In this document: positions 1-8,328 of the stretch, one piece after another | How the letters are laid out: each line of letters starts with the position of its first letter | How positions within the stretch are numbered: the stretch's first letter is position 1 | Position numbers and translations under genes: made by a program | Notes under the pieces: generated by a model | Databases searched by the model: none | The model's input: the letters and a program-made list of their open reading frames with translations, nothing else | Told to the model about the DNA's origin: nothing | From: Campylobacter lari | GTDB taxonomy: Bacteria; Campylobacterota; Campylobacteria; Campylobacterales; Campylobacteraceae | Assembly (NCBI RefSeq): GCF_004357905.1 | Contig: NZ_SMTT01000007.1 | Location: 1 to 64,000, forward strand | Length of the DNA: 64,000 nucleotides | Direction: 5' to 3'

Positions 1-120
1 AAAGATAACCTTAAATTTATAAAACTATAAAAATTTTTAATGTAGCTAAAAAAAACTTTAATTTATTTTAAAATATATAATATTAATTTAAATTTCAATA
101 ATTTTAAAGTTATATTTGTA

Positions 121-126
121 TATAAT
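121..126 (+). promoter_or_regulatory. Putative sigma70 -10 box of atpE
   Basis: A perfect TATAAT lies about 70 bases before the atpE start, behind an AT-rich stretch with spaced T runs, as is usual for Campylobacter promoters, which lack a clear -35. The leader between it and atpE is noticeably richer in G and C than its surroundings. Bases 1-120 hold no gene that I can see. Confidence 0.5.
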
Positions 127-194
127 TTCGCTTTTATAAATCACGAGTAGGGATACGCAAGCCGAAAGGATTTAAATTTTTACAAGGAAAAACT

Positions 195-518
195 ATGAAA
201 AAAATCGTATTTTTAATGCTAGCTTTAAGCGGTTTTGCATTTGCGGCTGAAGGTTCTATGAATCAATGGTTAGCTTCTTTTTCTATCTTAGCAGCAGGTT
301 TAGGACTTGGTGTTGCAGCTTTAGGTGGAGCTATCGGTATGGGTAATACTGCAGCAGCAACTATAGCAGGTACTGCTAGAAACCCTGGTCTTGGTGGTAA
401 ATTAATGACTACTATGTTTATTGCTTTAGCGATGATTGAAGCTCAAGTTATTTATGCGCTTGTTATTGCTCTTATCGCTCTTTATGCTAATCCATTCCAA
501 GCATTAGTAGCAGCTTAA
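195..518 (+). CDS. atpE: ATP synthase F0 subunit c
   Basis: Proton-carrying c-ring subunit of the membrane F0 sector. The 107 residues begin with a cleavable-looking signal peptide (about residues 1-17, ending FAFAA), longer than the usual 75-80 residue subunit c but normal for Campylobacter and relatives. Two hydrophobic hairpin helices follow. The first carries the glycine-rich GLGLGVAALGGAIGMG pattern, the polar loop has ARNP, and the second helix carries the carboxylate in AMIEAQV (Glu), the proton-binding residue. The ribosome binding site is AAGGA, seven bases before ATG. It stands alone, away from the other atp genes; atpB is also solitary at 6077-6757. Confidence 0.95.
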   Translation: MKKIVFLMLALSGFAFAAEGSMNQWLASFSILAAGLGLGVAALGGAIGMGNTAAATIAGTARNPGLGGKLMTTMFIALAMIEAQVIYALVIALIALYANPFQALVAA

Positions 519-526
519 AATTTTCA

Positions 527-545
527 AAGCCCTCTTATGGGGCTT
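527..545 (+). terminator. Hairpin between atpE and tRNA-Leu
   Basis: Six-base inverted repeat AAGCCC/GGGCTT with a seven-base loop, eight bases after the atpE stop and two before the tRNA. No T run follows, so it is either a weak terminator or a processing signal separating atpE mRNA from tRNA-Leu. Confidence 0.4.
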
Positions 546-547
546 AT

Positions 548-633
548 GCGGTTATGGTGGAATTGGTAGACACGCCATCTTGAGGGGGTGGTGCGCTCAG
601 CGTGTGCGAGTTCAAATCTCGCTAACCGCACCA
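548..633 (+). tRNA. tRNA-Leu(GAG)
   Basis: The acceptor arm GCGGTTA (548-554) pairs with TAACCGC (623-629), discriminator A, with CCA encoded at 631-633. The anticodon stem CCATC/GGTGG encloses loop TTGAGGG, giving anticodon GAG at 582-584. The T arm has GTTCAAATC. A long variable arm marks it as class II, as expected for leucine. It reads in the same direction as atpE and the following small gene. Confidence 0.95.
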
Positions 634-663
634 TTTTTATTTTTTAAGGATTATCAAAACAAA

Positions 664-1098
664 ATGACTTTCTATATTTTAGTCAGTGCAATAGCTTTTT
701 TAATTCTTTTTTTTGCCGTAAAAAAATATACTCTAAAACTAGATGAACAAGCCTTACTTGAACCTATTAAAAATGATATTTATCCTGAATTTTGTGATCT
801 AATTAACGAAGAGATAAGAAATATAAAAAATAATCTTTTACAAAATACCTTTACACTCCAAGATGAAAATTATAAAGATGAATTTTTAGAGAATTTAAGC
901 AATATGAGTAGAAAACTTAATCATATCCAAACAATGAATTTAAGTAAAAGAAATAATGCTTTATGGGAAGAAACACTTTTTGGATTTTTAAAAGAGCTTG
1001 AAGAACTTAACAAACAATATCTAAATGACAATGAGAAAATTAACGATGAAATAAGAAATTCTCTCCAAGAAAAATTTTATAATTTAACAAAAAGCTAA
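664..1098 (+). CDS. Small membrane-anchored hypothetical protein
   Basis: 144 residues of unrecognised function. Residues about 3-20 form one hydrophobic helix (ILVSAIAFLILFFAV) followed by lysines, which suggests an N-in anchor. The rest is charged and probably helical or coiled, rich in E, N and K, and would be exposed. The reading frame is open upstream into the tRNA, but an earlier start would overlap tRNA-Leu. ATG at 664, immediately before the hydrophobic helix, is therefore chosen. A recognisable ribosome binding site is weak (AAGGA about 17 bases upstream). It may be cotranscribed with tRNA-Leu. Confidence 0.7.
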   Translation: MTFYILVSAIAFLILFFAVKKYTLKLDEQALLEPIKNDIYPEFCDLINEEIRNIKNNLLQNTFTLQDENYKDEFLENLSNMSRKLNHIQTMNLSKRNNALWEETLFGFLKELEELNKQYLNDNEKINDEIRNSLQEKFYNLTKS

Positions 1099-1130
1099 TA
1101 TAAACAAATTATTTATTTTAAAAAGCACTA

Positions 1131-1136
1131 TATAAT
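1131..1136 (+). promoter_or_regulatory. Putative -10 box of the PAS chemoreceptor gene
   Basis: TATAAT in the context CACTATATAATTCCG, 26 bases before the start codon of the PAS/MCP gene, with an AAGGGG ribosome binding site in between. Confidence 0.5.
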
Positions 1137-1162
1137 TCCGAATTATTTTATAAAGGGGTTTT

Positions 1163-2458
1163 ATGTTTATCAACAAGAAAAAAATTAATGAACAAATTAC
1201 TCAATTAGAGCAATCTAATCAAACTTTTCAAGATATACTTAATGCTATTAGCAAAACTATGGCCATGATAGAATTTCAAACAGATGGAACTATTATTAAT
1301 GCTAATGAAAATTTTCTAAAAACTATGAATTACTCTTTAAATGAAATCAAAGGTAAACATCATAGTATGTTTTGTTTACCAGAGGTTGTAAAGTCACAAC
1401 GCTATGTTGATTTTTGGAGAGATTTAAAAAATGGTATATCAAGAAATGGACTTTTTAGACGCATTGCAAAAGGCGGGAAAGATATTTATCTTGAAGCCAA
1501 TTATCTTCCTATTTTAAACCAAAACAATGAAGTGTATAAGGTTATTAAATTTGCAAATGACATTACTCAAAGAAACTATGAAATGCTTGATCTAAAAAAC
1601 ACCATAGATGCTGCTAATCGTTCTATGGCTATTATTGAATTTAATCCTTATGGAGAGATTTTAAATGCTAATGAAAACTTCACTCAAACCATGGGTTATT
1701 CACTAAGTGAAATCAAAGGAAAACACCATAGTATGTTCTGCGAGGAAAAATTTAGAAATTCCAAAGAATATACAATTTTTTGGGAAGAGCTAAGAAGTGG
1801 TAAATTTCAATCAGGAAAATTCATACGCTTTGGTAAAAACAGCAAACTAATCCATTTAGAAGCAAGCTATAATCCTATCAAAAATGATGATGGAGAAATT
1901 TACAAAGTTATTAAATTTGCAACAGATATTACCGAACAAGTTGTAAGAGATGAGGAAAAATTAAAGCTCATTAGTGAATTAGCTGAACAAAATGATAATC
2001 TCACTCAAGAGGGCGATAGTGTTATAGAAAATACGGTTCAAAATATTCAAGGCATTGCTGATATGATGAACAATAGTAGTAATCTCGTATCATCATTAAA
2101 TGAGCAATCAGAAGAAATTAAAAATATTATTCAAACCATTAGCGATATAGCTGATCAAACCAATCTTTTAGCTCTAAATGCGGCTATTGAGGCAGCGCGT
2201 GCGGGTGAGCATGGTAGAGGTTTTGCTGTTGTTGCTGATGAAGTTAGAAATCTAGCTGAAAGAACTGGACATTCAGTAAATGAAATCACTACTACCATTA
2301 ATTCTATCAGAAATGTAACAGCTGAAGTTGTACAAAGCATTAAAGATGGCTTAAGTGGCGTAAATCAAAGCGTGGATTTAGCCAAAGAAGCTAGAGAATG
2401 TATGGAAAAAATTAGAAATAGTTCAGCTCAAGTAGCTCAAGCTATGCAAGATAAATAA
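1163..2458 (+). CDS. Cytoplasmic PAS-PAS methyl-accepting chemotaxis protein
   Basis: 431 residues with no transmembrane segment, so a soluble chemoreceptor-type signal transducer. Two tandem PAS domains (about residues 20-135 and 140-260) each contain the same GKHHSMFC motif and a closing KVIKFA-DIT motif, showing an internal duplication. The C-terminal half is an MCP signalling domain with the highly conserved hairpin tip ([20 protein letters not shown] at about 331-350). The family would sense an internal signal such as redox state or a ligand and control CheA. The ligand cannot be read from sequence. It ends soon after the signalling hairpin, with no CheR-binding pentapeptide. Strong ribosome binding site AAGGGG. 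Confidence 0.85.
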   Translation: MFINKKKINEQITQLEQSNQTFQDILNAISKTMAMIEFQTDGTIINANENFLKTMNYSLNEIKGKHHSMFCLPEVVKSQRYVDFWRDLKNGISRNGLFRRIAKGGKDIYLEANYLPILNQNNEVYKVIKFANDITQRNYEMLDLKNTIDAANRSMAIIEFNPYGEILNANENFTQTMGYSLSEIKGKHHSMFCEEKFRNSKEYTIFWEELRSGKFQSGKFIRFGKNSKLIHLEASYNPIKNDDGEIYKVIKFATDITEQVVRDEEKLKLISELAEQNDNLTQEGDSVIENTVQNIQGIADMMNNSSNLVSSLNEQSEEIKNIIQTISDIADQTNLLALNAAIEAARAGEHGRGFAVVADEVRNLAERTGHSVNEITTTINSIRNVTAEVVQSIKDGLSGVNQSVDLAKEARECMEKIRNSSAQVAQAMQDK

Positions 2459-2488
2459 AAGTTTTTAGCTTAAAGGCTAAAAACTTTT
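2457..2488. terminator. Bidirectional terminator between converging genes
   Basis: Perfect 13-base inverted repeat (AAAAGTTTTTAGC and its complement) around a six-base loop at 2470-2475. It can terminate the chemoreceptor mRNA on the plus strand and the gatB-gpsA-pyrC2 mRNA on the minus strand. The last codons of the pyrC2-like gene are inside the stem. Confidence 0.8.
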
Positions 2489-3633
2489 CCTGCTATAAAA
2501 CTTTTTTCTACCTTACCTTGCAAGATATCATTTGCATATAAACCTTCTCCATTAAAAGAAAGTTTTTCATCAAATACAACTAAATCAGCATCAAAACCAA
2601 GTCCTATTTTACCTTTATTTAATCCTAAAAATTGCGCTTGATTATAGCTTGTAAAATCACATAATTCTTTCCAAGTTAAGATACCTTCTTTTACTAAATA
2701 TGTAAAACATAAACTCATATATATAGCTATGGCATTAACTCCAAAACCTGCTTCATCAAAAGCCAAATCTTTTTTAGTGTTAGGAGCATGTAAAGAACTT
2801 AAGAAAGTAATTTTCTTATCTTGAAGCAACTTTTTAAGATTTGTTACTTCATCTTTTGTTCTTAATGGAGGTAAAATTTTTGCTTGAGTGTTAAAATTTT
2901 CACAAGTACTTTCATCTTTGATTAAATGATGAATTGAAATTTCACTATATTGATCATGCAATAATTCAAACGATCTTGCAATTGCTAAAGAGCTAAAACA
3001 AGCTTTGTTTTTATAAAATTTCACTAGTTCTTTCATTTTTGCCACTTCACTAGTTTCAGCTATATTACTAATTCCTATAAGTCCTAATTCAAAACTTATT
3101 TGTCCATCGTTCATCACTCCATGATCATCAAAACTCTCATCAAAACACTTTAAAAATACAGGGGTTGATTTCATATTGGCATATTGCATACATTGTCTTA
3201 AATAATTTGCACCCAAAGTACTTGAAAGCTCTAAGCCTTTTGCACCCATATCAATTAAGGTAGCAATATTTTTTAATTTTTCTGTTTTATCTAATACATT
3301 AATAGTAGGTAAAACATTAATATCTAAAGATTTTAATTTATCAAAATAAAGCGCATAGCCTTGAGTGTTAGCTTCTAAACTATCTTTTAAAACAATAGTC
3401 CCTACCCCACCTTTTAAGCATGCTTTTTCAAGATCATATAATTTATCTATACTAAATTCATTATCAAGCAAACTAACATTTAAATCAATAAACGAAGGAA
3501 GTAAAGTTTTACCTTCTATATCAACAATATACTCATCATCATTTAAATCATTAGTAATTTGAGTAATTTTCCCATCTTCTATTTTAAGATCAAGCTTTTG
3601 TTCGCCATAAATTTTTGCATTTTTGATGATCAT
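2470..3633 (-). CDS. pyrC2: Dihydroorotase-like protein, probably non-catalytic
   Basis: 387 residues of the amidohydrolase superfamily, closest to class I dihydroorotases of pyrimidine synthesis. The amidohydrolase scaffold is clear: GKTLLPSFIDLNVSL near residue 42, and FGVNAIAIY and GKIGLGFDADLVVFD near the C terminus. However the zinc-binding HxH is replaced by Asn52 and Ser54, and the usual TDHAPH is SSLHAPN. It therefore resembles the inactive DHOase-like partners that bind aspartate transcarbamoylase. The start is ATG at 3633, which has a textbook AGGAGG site and overlaps the gpsA stop (ATGA); longer starts upstream lack this. Gene order gatB-gpsA-pyrC2 is that of C. jejuni. Confidence 0.8.
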   Translation of the reverse strand: MIIKNAKIYGEQKLDLKIEDGKITQITNDLNDDEYIVDIEGKTLLPSFIDLNVSLLDNEFSIDKLYDLEKACLKGGVGTIVLKDSLEANTQGYALYFDKLKSLDINVLPTINVLDKTEKLKNIATLIDMGAKGLELSSTLGANYLRQCMQYANMKSTPVFLKCFDESFDDHGVMNDGQISFELGLIGISNIAETSEVAKMKELVKFYKNKACFSSLAIARSFELLHDQYSEISIHHLIKDESTCENFNTQAKILPPLRTKDEVTNLKKLLQDKKITFLSSLHAPNTKKDLAFDEAGFGVNAIAIYMSLCFTYLVKEGILTWKELCDFTSYNQAQFLGLNKGKIGLGFDADLVVFDEKLSFNGEGLYANDILQGKVEKSFIAGKVFSL

Positions 3634-4532
3634 GATATTTCCTCCTTTGATGACATCAAATCTTTCAAAGATTCCCAAGCATTCTTACCCTCTAGCATTA
3701 AGACTACTTCGTTAACAATCGGGGTATAAATTTGAAATTGTTTTGATAAAGAATGTATAGCATAAGCAGTTTGCACTCCTTCAGCTACCTCGCCAAGTTC
3801 CATTAAAATATCTTTTATATTTTTGTCACTAGCCAAACTCAAACCTACTCTATAATTTCTTGATAAGTTACTTGAAGCTGTTAAAAATAAATCTCCAGCC
3901 CCACTAAGCCCTAAAAATGTTTCTTCTTTAGCATTAAAAAATTGCCCAAAGCGGTGCATTTCTACTAAACCTCTTGAAACTAAAGAAGCTCTTGCATTAT
4001 TGCCTAAATTTAAACCATCGCAAACTCCACTTGCAATTGCTAAAACATTCTTATATGCACCACAAATTTCAGCGCCTTTAACATCAGAACTTGTATAGGT
4101 TTTAATATAATTTGGAAAAAAACTTGCAAATTGATTACAAAGCTCTTGATTTTTACCACTAACAACCAAAGCACAAGGTTTTTTTTCTAAAACTTCACTT
4201 GCAAAAGAAGGACCACTTAAAAAACAAAGTCTATCACTACTTATGAACTCACTAAAAACCTCATCCATAAATTTTAAACTTTTACAATCAATACCCTTAG
4301 AAGCTACAAGAATTTTTTGATTTAAATCTTTAAAATTATTTGCAAGCCATTCATGCATTCCTTGAGCATATAAAGCAAAAACTAAATATTCATATTCTAA
4401 AGCTTCTTTGGTACTAACAAAATAAGAAAGATCTTTTTCGTGAAAAGAAGTTATTACACATTCATTTTTAACGCTCAATGCATCATATAAAGCACTTCCC
4501 CATTTTCCTGCACCAACAACTGCTATTTTCAT
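3630..4532 (-). CDS. gpsA: Glycerol-3-phosphate dehydrogenase (NAD(P)+)
   Basis: Reduces dihydroxyacetone phosphate to sn-glycerol 3-phosphate, the backbone of membrane phospholipids. The 300 residues start with the nucleotide-binding GAGKWGSAL loop. They contain LSGPSFASEV, the catalytic lysine region GAYKNVLAIASGVCDGL and the substrate loop GLSGAGDLFLT, in the family's usual order. Length is slightly shorter than the 330-residue norm, as in C. jejuni. Start is two bases past the gatB stop and the stop overlaps the following start, so the three genes are translationally coupled. Confidence 0.93.
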   Translation of the reverse strand: MKIAVVGAGKWGSALYDALSVKNECVITSFHEKDLSYFVSTKEALEYEYLVFALYAQGMHEWLANNFKDLNQKILVASKGIDCKSLKFMDEVFSEFISSDRLCFLSGPSFASEVLEKKPCALVVSGKNQELCNQFASFFPNYIKTYTSSDVKGAEICGAYKNVLAIASGVCDGLNLGNNARASLVSRGLVEMHRFGQFFNAKEETFLGLSGAGDLFLTASSNLSRNYRVGLSLASDKNIKDILMELGEVAEGVQTAYAIHSLSKQFQIYTPIVNEVVLMLEGKNAWESLKDLMSSKEEIS

Positions 4533-4534
4533 AT

Positions 4535-5953
4535 TTAACCAAGTTTTGCTTTTAAAATTTCATTTACCTTAGCAGGATTAAATGCACCCTTACCTGCTTT
4601 CATTGCCTGACCGACAAAGAAACCAAAAAGTTTATCTTTACCACTTTTATATTCAGCTACTTTATCTTCATTGTTTGCTAAAATTTCATCAATAATCTTT
4701 TCAATAGCACCATCATCACTTACTTGTTTTAAACCAAGTTTTTCAATAGCATCATCAATTTCAACTTCTGTATTTTCAAATACATAAGCTAAAATATCCT
4801 TACCTGCTTTAGCACTAATAACACCTTCTTCTATACGTTTGATCAAAACAGCTAATTTTTCTTGTTTTATAGGTGAATTTTCTATAGTCAATTCGCCTTT
4901 TAGAAGCCCCATTAACTCTGTCGTAAGCCAAGTAACACAAAGTTTTGGATTTAATTTTTGATTAATTAGATACTCAAAATATCTACAAAGCTCTAATGAA
5001 GAAACAATCACTTCACTATCACTTTCTTTAATACCCAATTCACTCACAAATCTAGCTTTTTTCTCATCAGGAAGTTCAGGTATATCTTGATTTAGCATTT
5101 CATCATCTAAAATTACAGGTAAAAGATCAGGATCAGGGAAATATCTATATTCAGCAGAATCTTCCTTACCTCTCATACTTCTAGTAACTAAATTAACCGT
5201 ATCAAATAATCTTGTTTCTTGCACAACTTCTTGATCGTATTTTCCATCTTCCCAAGCTTCACTTTGGCGTTTTACTTCATACTCAATCGCCTTTTGGATA
5301 AAACGGAATGAATTTAAATTTTTAATCTCCACTCTAGTATAAAGCTTATCATCACCCTTTGGACGAATACTAACATTAGCATCACATCTAAAACTACCTT
5401 CTTGCATATTTGCATCTGAAATGTCTAAAAATCTTATAATAGAATGTAATTTTTTCAAATAAGCCACTGCTTCATCGGAACTTCTAAGTTCAGGTTCACT
5501 GACAATTTCAAGCAAAGGCGTGCCTGCTCTATTTAAATCTACTTTTGAAAAATTACTCTCATGTATATTTTTTCCTGCATCTTCTTCTAAATGAGCCCTA
5601 GTGATACCTATGCGTTTATTTTCTCCATTTACATTGATAAATAACTCACCATTTTCCACTATAGGAATATCAAATTGCGAAATTTGATAAGCTTTTGGTA
5701 AATCAGGATAAAAATAATTTTTTCTATTAAAAATACTTTTTTTATTTATAGTTGCATTAACTGCTTTTCCAAATGCTATGGCTTTTTTCACTGCTTCTTG
5801 ATTTAATACAGGTAAAGCACCTGGTAAAGCTAAACATGTTGGGCATACATTAGTATTTGATTTTTCTCCAAAAGAAGTTGCACATGAACAAAAGATTTTT
5901 GTTTTTGTATTTAATTGTGCATGAACTTCGAGTCCTATAACAACTTCAAACAT
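4535..5953 (-). CDS. gatB: Asp-tRNA(Asn)/Glu-tRNA(Gln) amidotransferase subunit B
   Basis: 472 residues, the normal length. GatB activates misacylated Glu-tRNAGln (and Asp-tRNAAsn) before amidation with ammonia from GatA. The N terminus [20 protein letters not shown] with nearby cysteine pairs (CSC, CPTC) is the zinc-binding cradle. The motif [10 protein letters not shown] and the later [10 protein letters not shown] stretch are signatures. The C-terminal YqeY-like tail ends in [17 protein letters not shown]. First gene of the gatB-gpsA-pyrC2 unit; a TAGAAT-type -10 on the minus strand is visible at about 5981-5986. Confidence 0.95.
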   Translation of the reverse strand: MFEVVIGLEVHAQLNTKTKIFCSCATSFGEKSNTNVCPTCLALPGALPVLNQEAVKKAIAFGKAVNATINKKSIFNRKNYFYPDLPKAYQISQFDIPIVENGELFINVNGENKRIGITRAHLEEDAGKNIHESNFSKVDLNRAGTPLLEIVSEPELRSSDEAVAYLKKLHSIIRFLDISDANMQEGSFRCDANVSIRPKGDDKLYTRVEIKNLNSFRFIQKAIEYEVKRQSEAWEDGKYDQEVVQETRLFDTVNLVTRSMRGKEDSAEYRYFPDPDLLPVILDDEMLNQDIPELPDEKKARFVSELGIKESDSEVIVSSLELCRYFEYLINQKLNPKLCVTWLTTELMGLLKGELTIENSPIKQEKLAVLIKRIEEGVISAKAGKDILAYVFENTEVEIDDAIEKLGLKQVSDDGAIEKIIDEILANNEDKVAEYKSGKDKLFGFFVGQAMKAGKGAFNPAKVNEILKAKLG

Positions 5954-6043
5954 TAAAATTTTCCTTAGAATTTTTTGTTTATTCTAGCGTTTTTTATTTC
6001 AAAAAGAGTTTAAAAAAGAATAAAAGAAGAAGATTAAAAAAGA

Positions 6044-6071
6044 AAAAAGCAAAAAATATTTTTTGCTTTTT
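6044..6071 (-). terminator. Probable terminator of atpB
   Basis: Inverted repeat of 13 bases each arm (AAAAAGCAAAAAA and complement) with a two-base spacer, six bases downstream of the atpB stop on the minus strand and followed by a T-rich stretch. It is AT-rich, so stability is modest. Confidence 0.5.
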
Positions 6072-6076
6072 AAAAA

Positions 6077-6757
6077 TTAATGATGCTCATCAACTACAGT
6101 TGCACCTGCTAAATAAACATAAGTTAAAATCATAAAAATAAAAGATTGTAAAAATGCCATAAAAGTTAAAAGCATATAAGCAGGCAATGGCGCAACCCAA
6201 GGCACAAGAGCTAAAATAACTGCTAAGAATAAATCATCTCCCTTGATATTACCAAATAAACGGAAAGATAAAGAAATAACTCTTGAAAAATGAGAAACCA
6301 CTTCTATAGGAAACATCAAAGGTGCTAGAATTTTCACAGGTCCCATGAAATGTGCAAAATACTTAAAAAATCCTTGAGTTCTAATACCTTCAAAATGATA
6401 ATACACAAATACTATAATAGCCAAAGAAGCACTAAAATTTAAACTTGCTGTTGGAGCTTCAAAACCAGGGATGATTCCTATAATATTACTAAAAAATACC
6501 ATAAAACCTATAGTTGCAACTAAAGGTAAATATTTTCTAGCAGCTTCATCACTACCCATAGTATCCCTACCCATGCTTAAAATGCCTTCCATATAAGCTT
6601 CAGCCAAATTCTGACTACCTCTTGGGACAATTTGCATAGATCTTGTAGCAAGTTTTGCTAAAATCAAAGAAATCACAACCACTATACCCAAATGAAAAAA
6701 GTATGCAAAAGTGTGGCTAGAATCTATAAAAGAACTAAATAAAAATAAATCTTTCAT
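6077..6757 (-). CDS. atpB: ATP synthase F0 subunit a
   Basis: 226 residues with five to six hydrophobic helices. This stator subunit forms the proton half-channels against the c-ring. The essential arginine is in [10 protein letters not shown], within the fourth conserved helix, and the [14 protein letters not shown] and [21 protein letters not shown] stretches are family hallmarks. It is a single gene on the minus strand with its own -10 and a downstream hairpin. In the Campylobacter layout atpB sits between gatB-side genes and radA, which is conserved here apart from the inserted flavoprotein gene next door. Confidence 0.95.
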   Translation of the reverse strand: MKDLFLFSSFIDSSHTFAYFFHLGIVVVISLILAKLATRSMQIVPRGSQNLAEAYMEGILSMGRDTMGSDEAARKYLPLVATIGFMVFFSNIIGIIPGFEAPTASLNFSASLAIIVFVYYHFEGIRTQGFFKYFAHFMGPVKILAPLMFPIEVVSHFSRVISLSFRLFGNIKGDDLFLAVILALVPWVAPLPAYMLLTFMAFLQSFIFMILTYVYLAGATVVDEHH

Positions 6758-6794
6758 TAAAAATCCTTAGCAGAATAAATATTTCAAAGCTAAT

Positions 6795-6800
6795 ATTATA
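6795..6800 (-). promoter_or_regulatory. Putative -10 box of atpB
   Basis: On the minus strand this reads TATAAT, 37 bases before the atpB ATG, with AAGGA as ribosome binding site in between. Confidence 0.45.
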
Positions 6801-6819
6801 AAAAAAAATTGCTTATATT

Positions 6820-8328
6820 TTAATGAAAATTCATTTTATTAGCGCAAAAATATCCACCCAAAATCGCACCTGTAAAACCACCTCCAGGAAATATAAAAGC
6901 ATTAGCAAAATATAAATTTTCTATACTTTTACTTTTATAATGCAATCTATATTTAACCCCTTCTTGATCTTGAGAAAATCCATAAATTGTACCCTCGTAA
7001 GCTTTAGTATATCTTTGTATAGTTTTTGGCGTGGCTAATTCTTGATGGATTAAGTGTGAACTTAAATTTGGAAAAATCTCATCAAGCCTTTGCACTATGG
7101 CTTTTAATACTTCTTCTTTTTTAGCTTTATAATCTTGCTTATTTAAATCCCACTCTTGATAATTTGAACTAAAAGCTACAACACCTATGTATTTATCACT
7201 AGCTAAGCCACTATCAACCTTAGAATAATTCACAAAAGCCATAGGCCTTTGTTTAATATCTAGTTTTAAAATATTAGTGTTTTCATACGAACTATTTAAA
7301 AAATCATCTTCGAATATAAAATTGCAATAATCCATATTTTCATAAATTTTAGAAATATCTTTATCATAAATAAAATAAGCGCTCACTAAAGAACAAGCAC
7401 GCTTTTTAGATTCTATTGCTTTGATTTCTTGGGTTAAATTTAACTCTTTAAGCAAGTCTTTATATACGATTAAAGGATCGCAATTTGCGATGATATTTTG
7501 CGCATGGATGGTATATTTTTGATTATTTTGAATGTATTCTACTCCATAAGCTTTTTGTTCTTTTGTGAGTATTTTAACAACTTCAGCCTTAGCTAAAACC
7601 TGCCCTTGATTTTCTTTGATAACCTCAGCCAAAGCATCACTTAAAGCTTGCGAGCCACCTTTAATATACACCCCACCATCATAATAATGCTTTTGAGCAA
7701 TGCCATGAAAACTGAAAATAAATTCTTTACTATCATGATGATAATAACTCATATTTGCATTTAAAATCTTTTTTAGCTTATCATTTTTAATATAAGCATT
7801 TAAAACATCATAAACTTTTTTATTAAACAATCTATTTTTAATAAATATCCAAGCAGTGTCAAAAGGAAACAACAATAACTCACTTAATTTTAAATCCCAA
7901 GGAAATCTTCGAATAGCATAAGCTTGCGTTTTTATAGCTTTAAAATATTTATCTATACCTTTGCACTCTTGCGGAAATTCTTTTTTCAAAACTTCTTTTA
8001 CTTTTTCTATACCATGAGGTAAAGTTAGATTATAATTTTTACTTTTAATACTCCATGCACTTGGTAAAGGTAAAATTTCAATTTTATCCTTTATACCAAG
8101 TTTTTCAAAAACCAAATGCTTCATATCAGTTTTTGCTTCACCTAGGTCCATCTCATGAAGTCCCGCATCAATTAAAGCGCCTTTTCTTTTAAAACAAGTA
8201 GCACAACCACCAATTAAAGAATGCTGTTCTAAAACTAAAACTTTTTTTCCATTTTTAGCTAAAAAAGCGCCTGCACTTAAGCCTCCAAGTCCCGAACCTA
8301 TAATGATTACATCAAATTTTACATCCAT
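6820..8328 (-). CDS. Phytoene desaturase/carotenoid isomerase-like FAD oxidoreductase
   Basis: 502 residues with an N-terminal FAD Rossmann fold (IIIGSGLGGLSAGAFLAKNG, about residues 9-28, then LEQHSLIGGCATCF) and a C-terminal FAD-closing motif (LYFANAFIFPGGGFTGAILG). This is the layout of the CrtI/CrtISO/retinol saturase family. The substrate is unknown. Campylobacter has no carotenoid pathway that I know of, so a desaturase, saturase or isomerase acting on another polyprenoid or lipid is possible. The gene overlaps the radA stop by 10 bases, so it is translated from the radA mRNA. In the C. jejuni order I recall, atpB is followed directly by radA, making this an accessory insertion. Confidence 0.75.
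   Translation of the reverse strand: MDVKFDVIIIGSGLGGLSAGAFLAKNGKKVLVLEQHSLIGGCATCFKRKGALIDAGLHEMDLGEAKTDMKHLVFEKLGIKDKIEILPLPSAWSIKSKNYNLTLPHGIEKVKEVLKKEFPQECKGIDKYFKAIKTQAYAIRRFPWDLKLSELLLFPFDTAWIFIKNRLFNKKVYDVLNAYIKNDKLKKILNANMSYYHHDSKEFIFSFHGIAQKHYYDGGVYIKGGSQALSDALAEVIKENQGQVLAKAEVVKILTKEQKAYGVEYIQNNQKYTIHAQNIIANCDPLIVYKDLLKELNLTQEIKAIESKKRACSLVSAYFIYDKDISKIYENMDYCNFIFEDDFLNSSYENTNILKLDIKQRPMAFVNYSKVDSGLASDKYIGVVAFSSNYQEWDLNKQDYKAKKEEVLKAIVQRLDEIFPNLSSHLIHQELATPKTIQRYTKAYEGTIYGFSQDQEGVKYRLHYKSKSIENLYFANAFIFPGGGFTGAILGGYFCANKMNFH

Noticed and set aside
580-663. In-frame extension of the small membrane protein upstream through the tRNA
   Set aside because: It would place the start inside tRNA-Leu and add a basic, unconserved leader; ATG 664 directly precedes the membrane helix.
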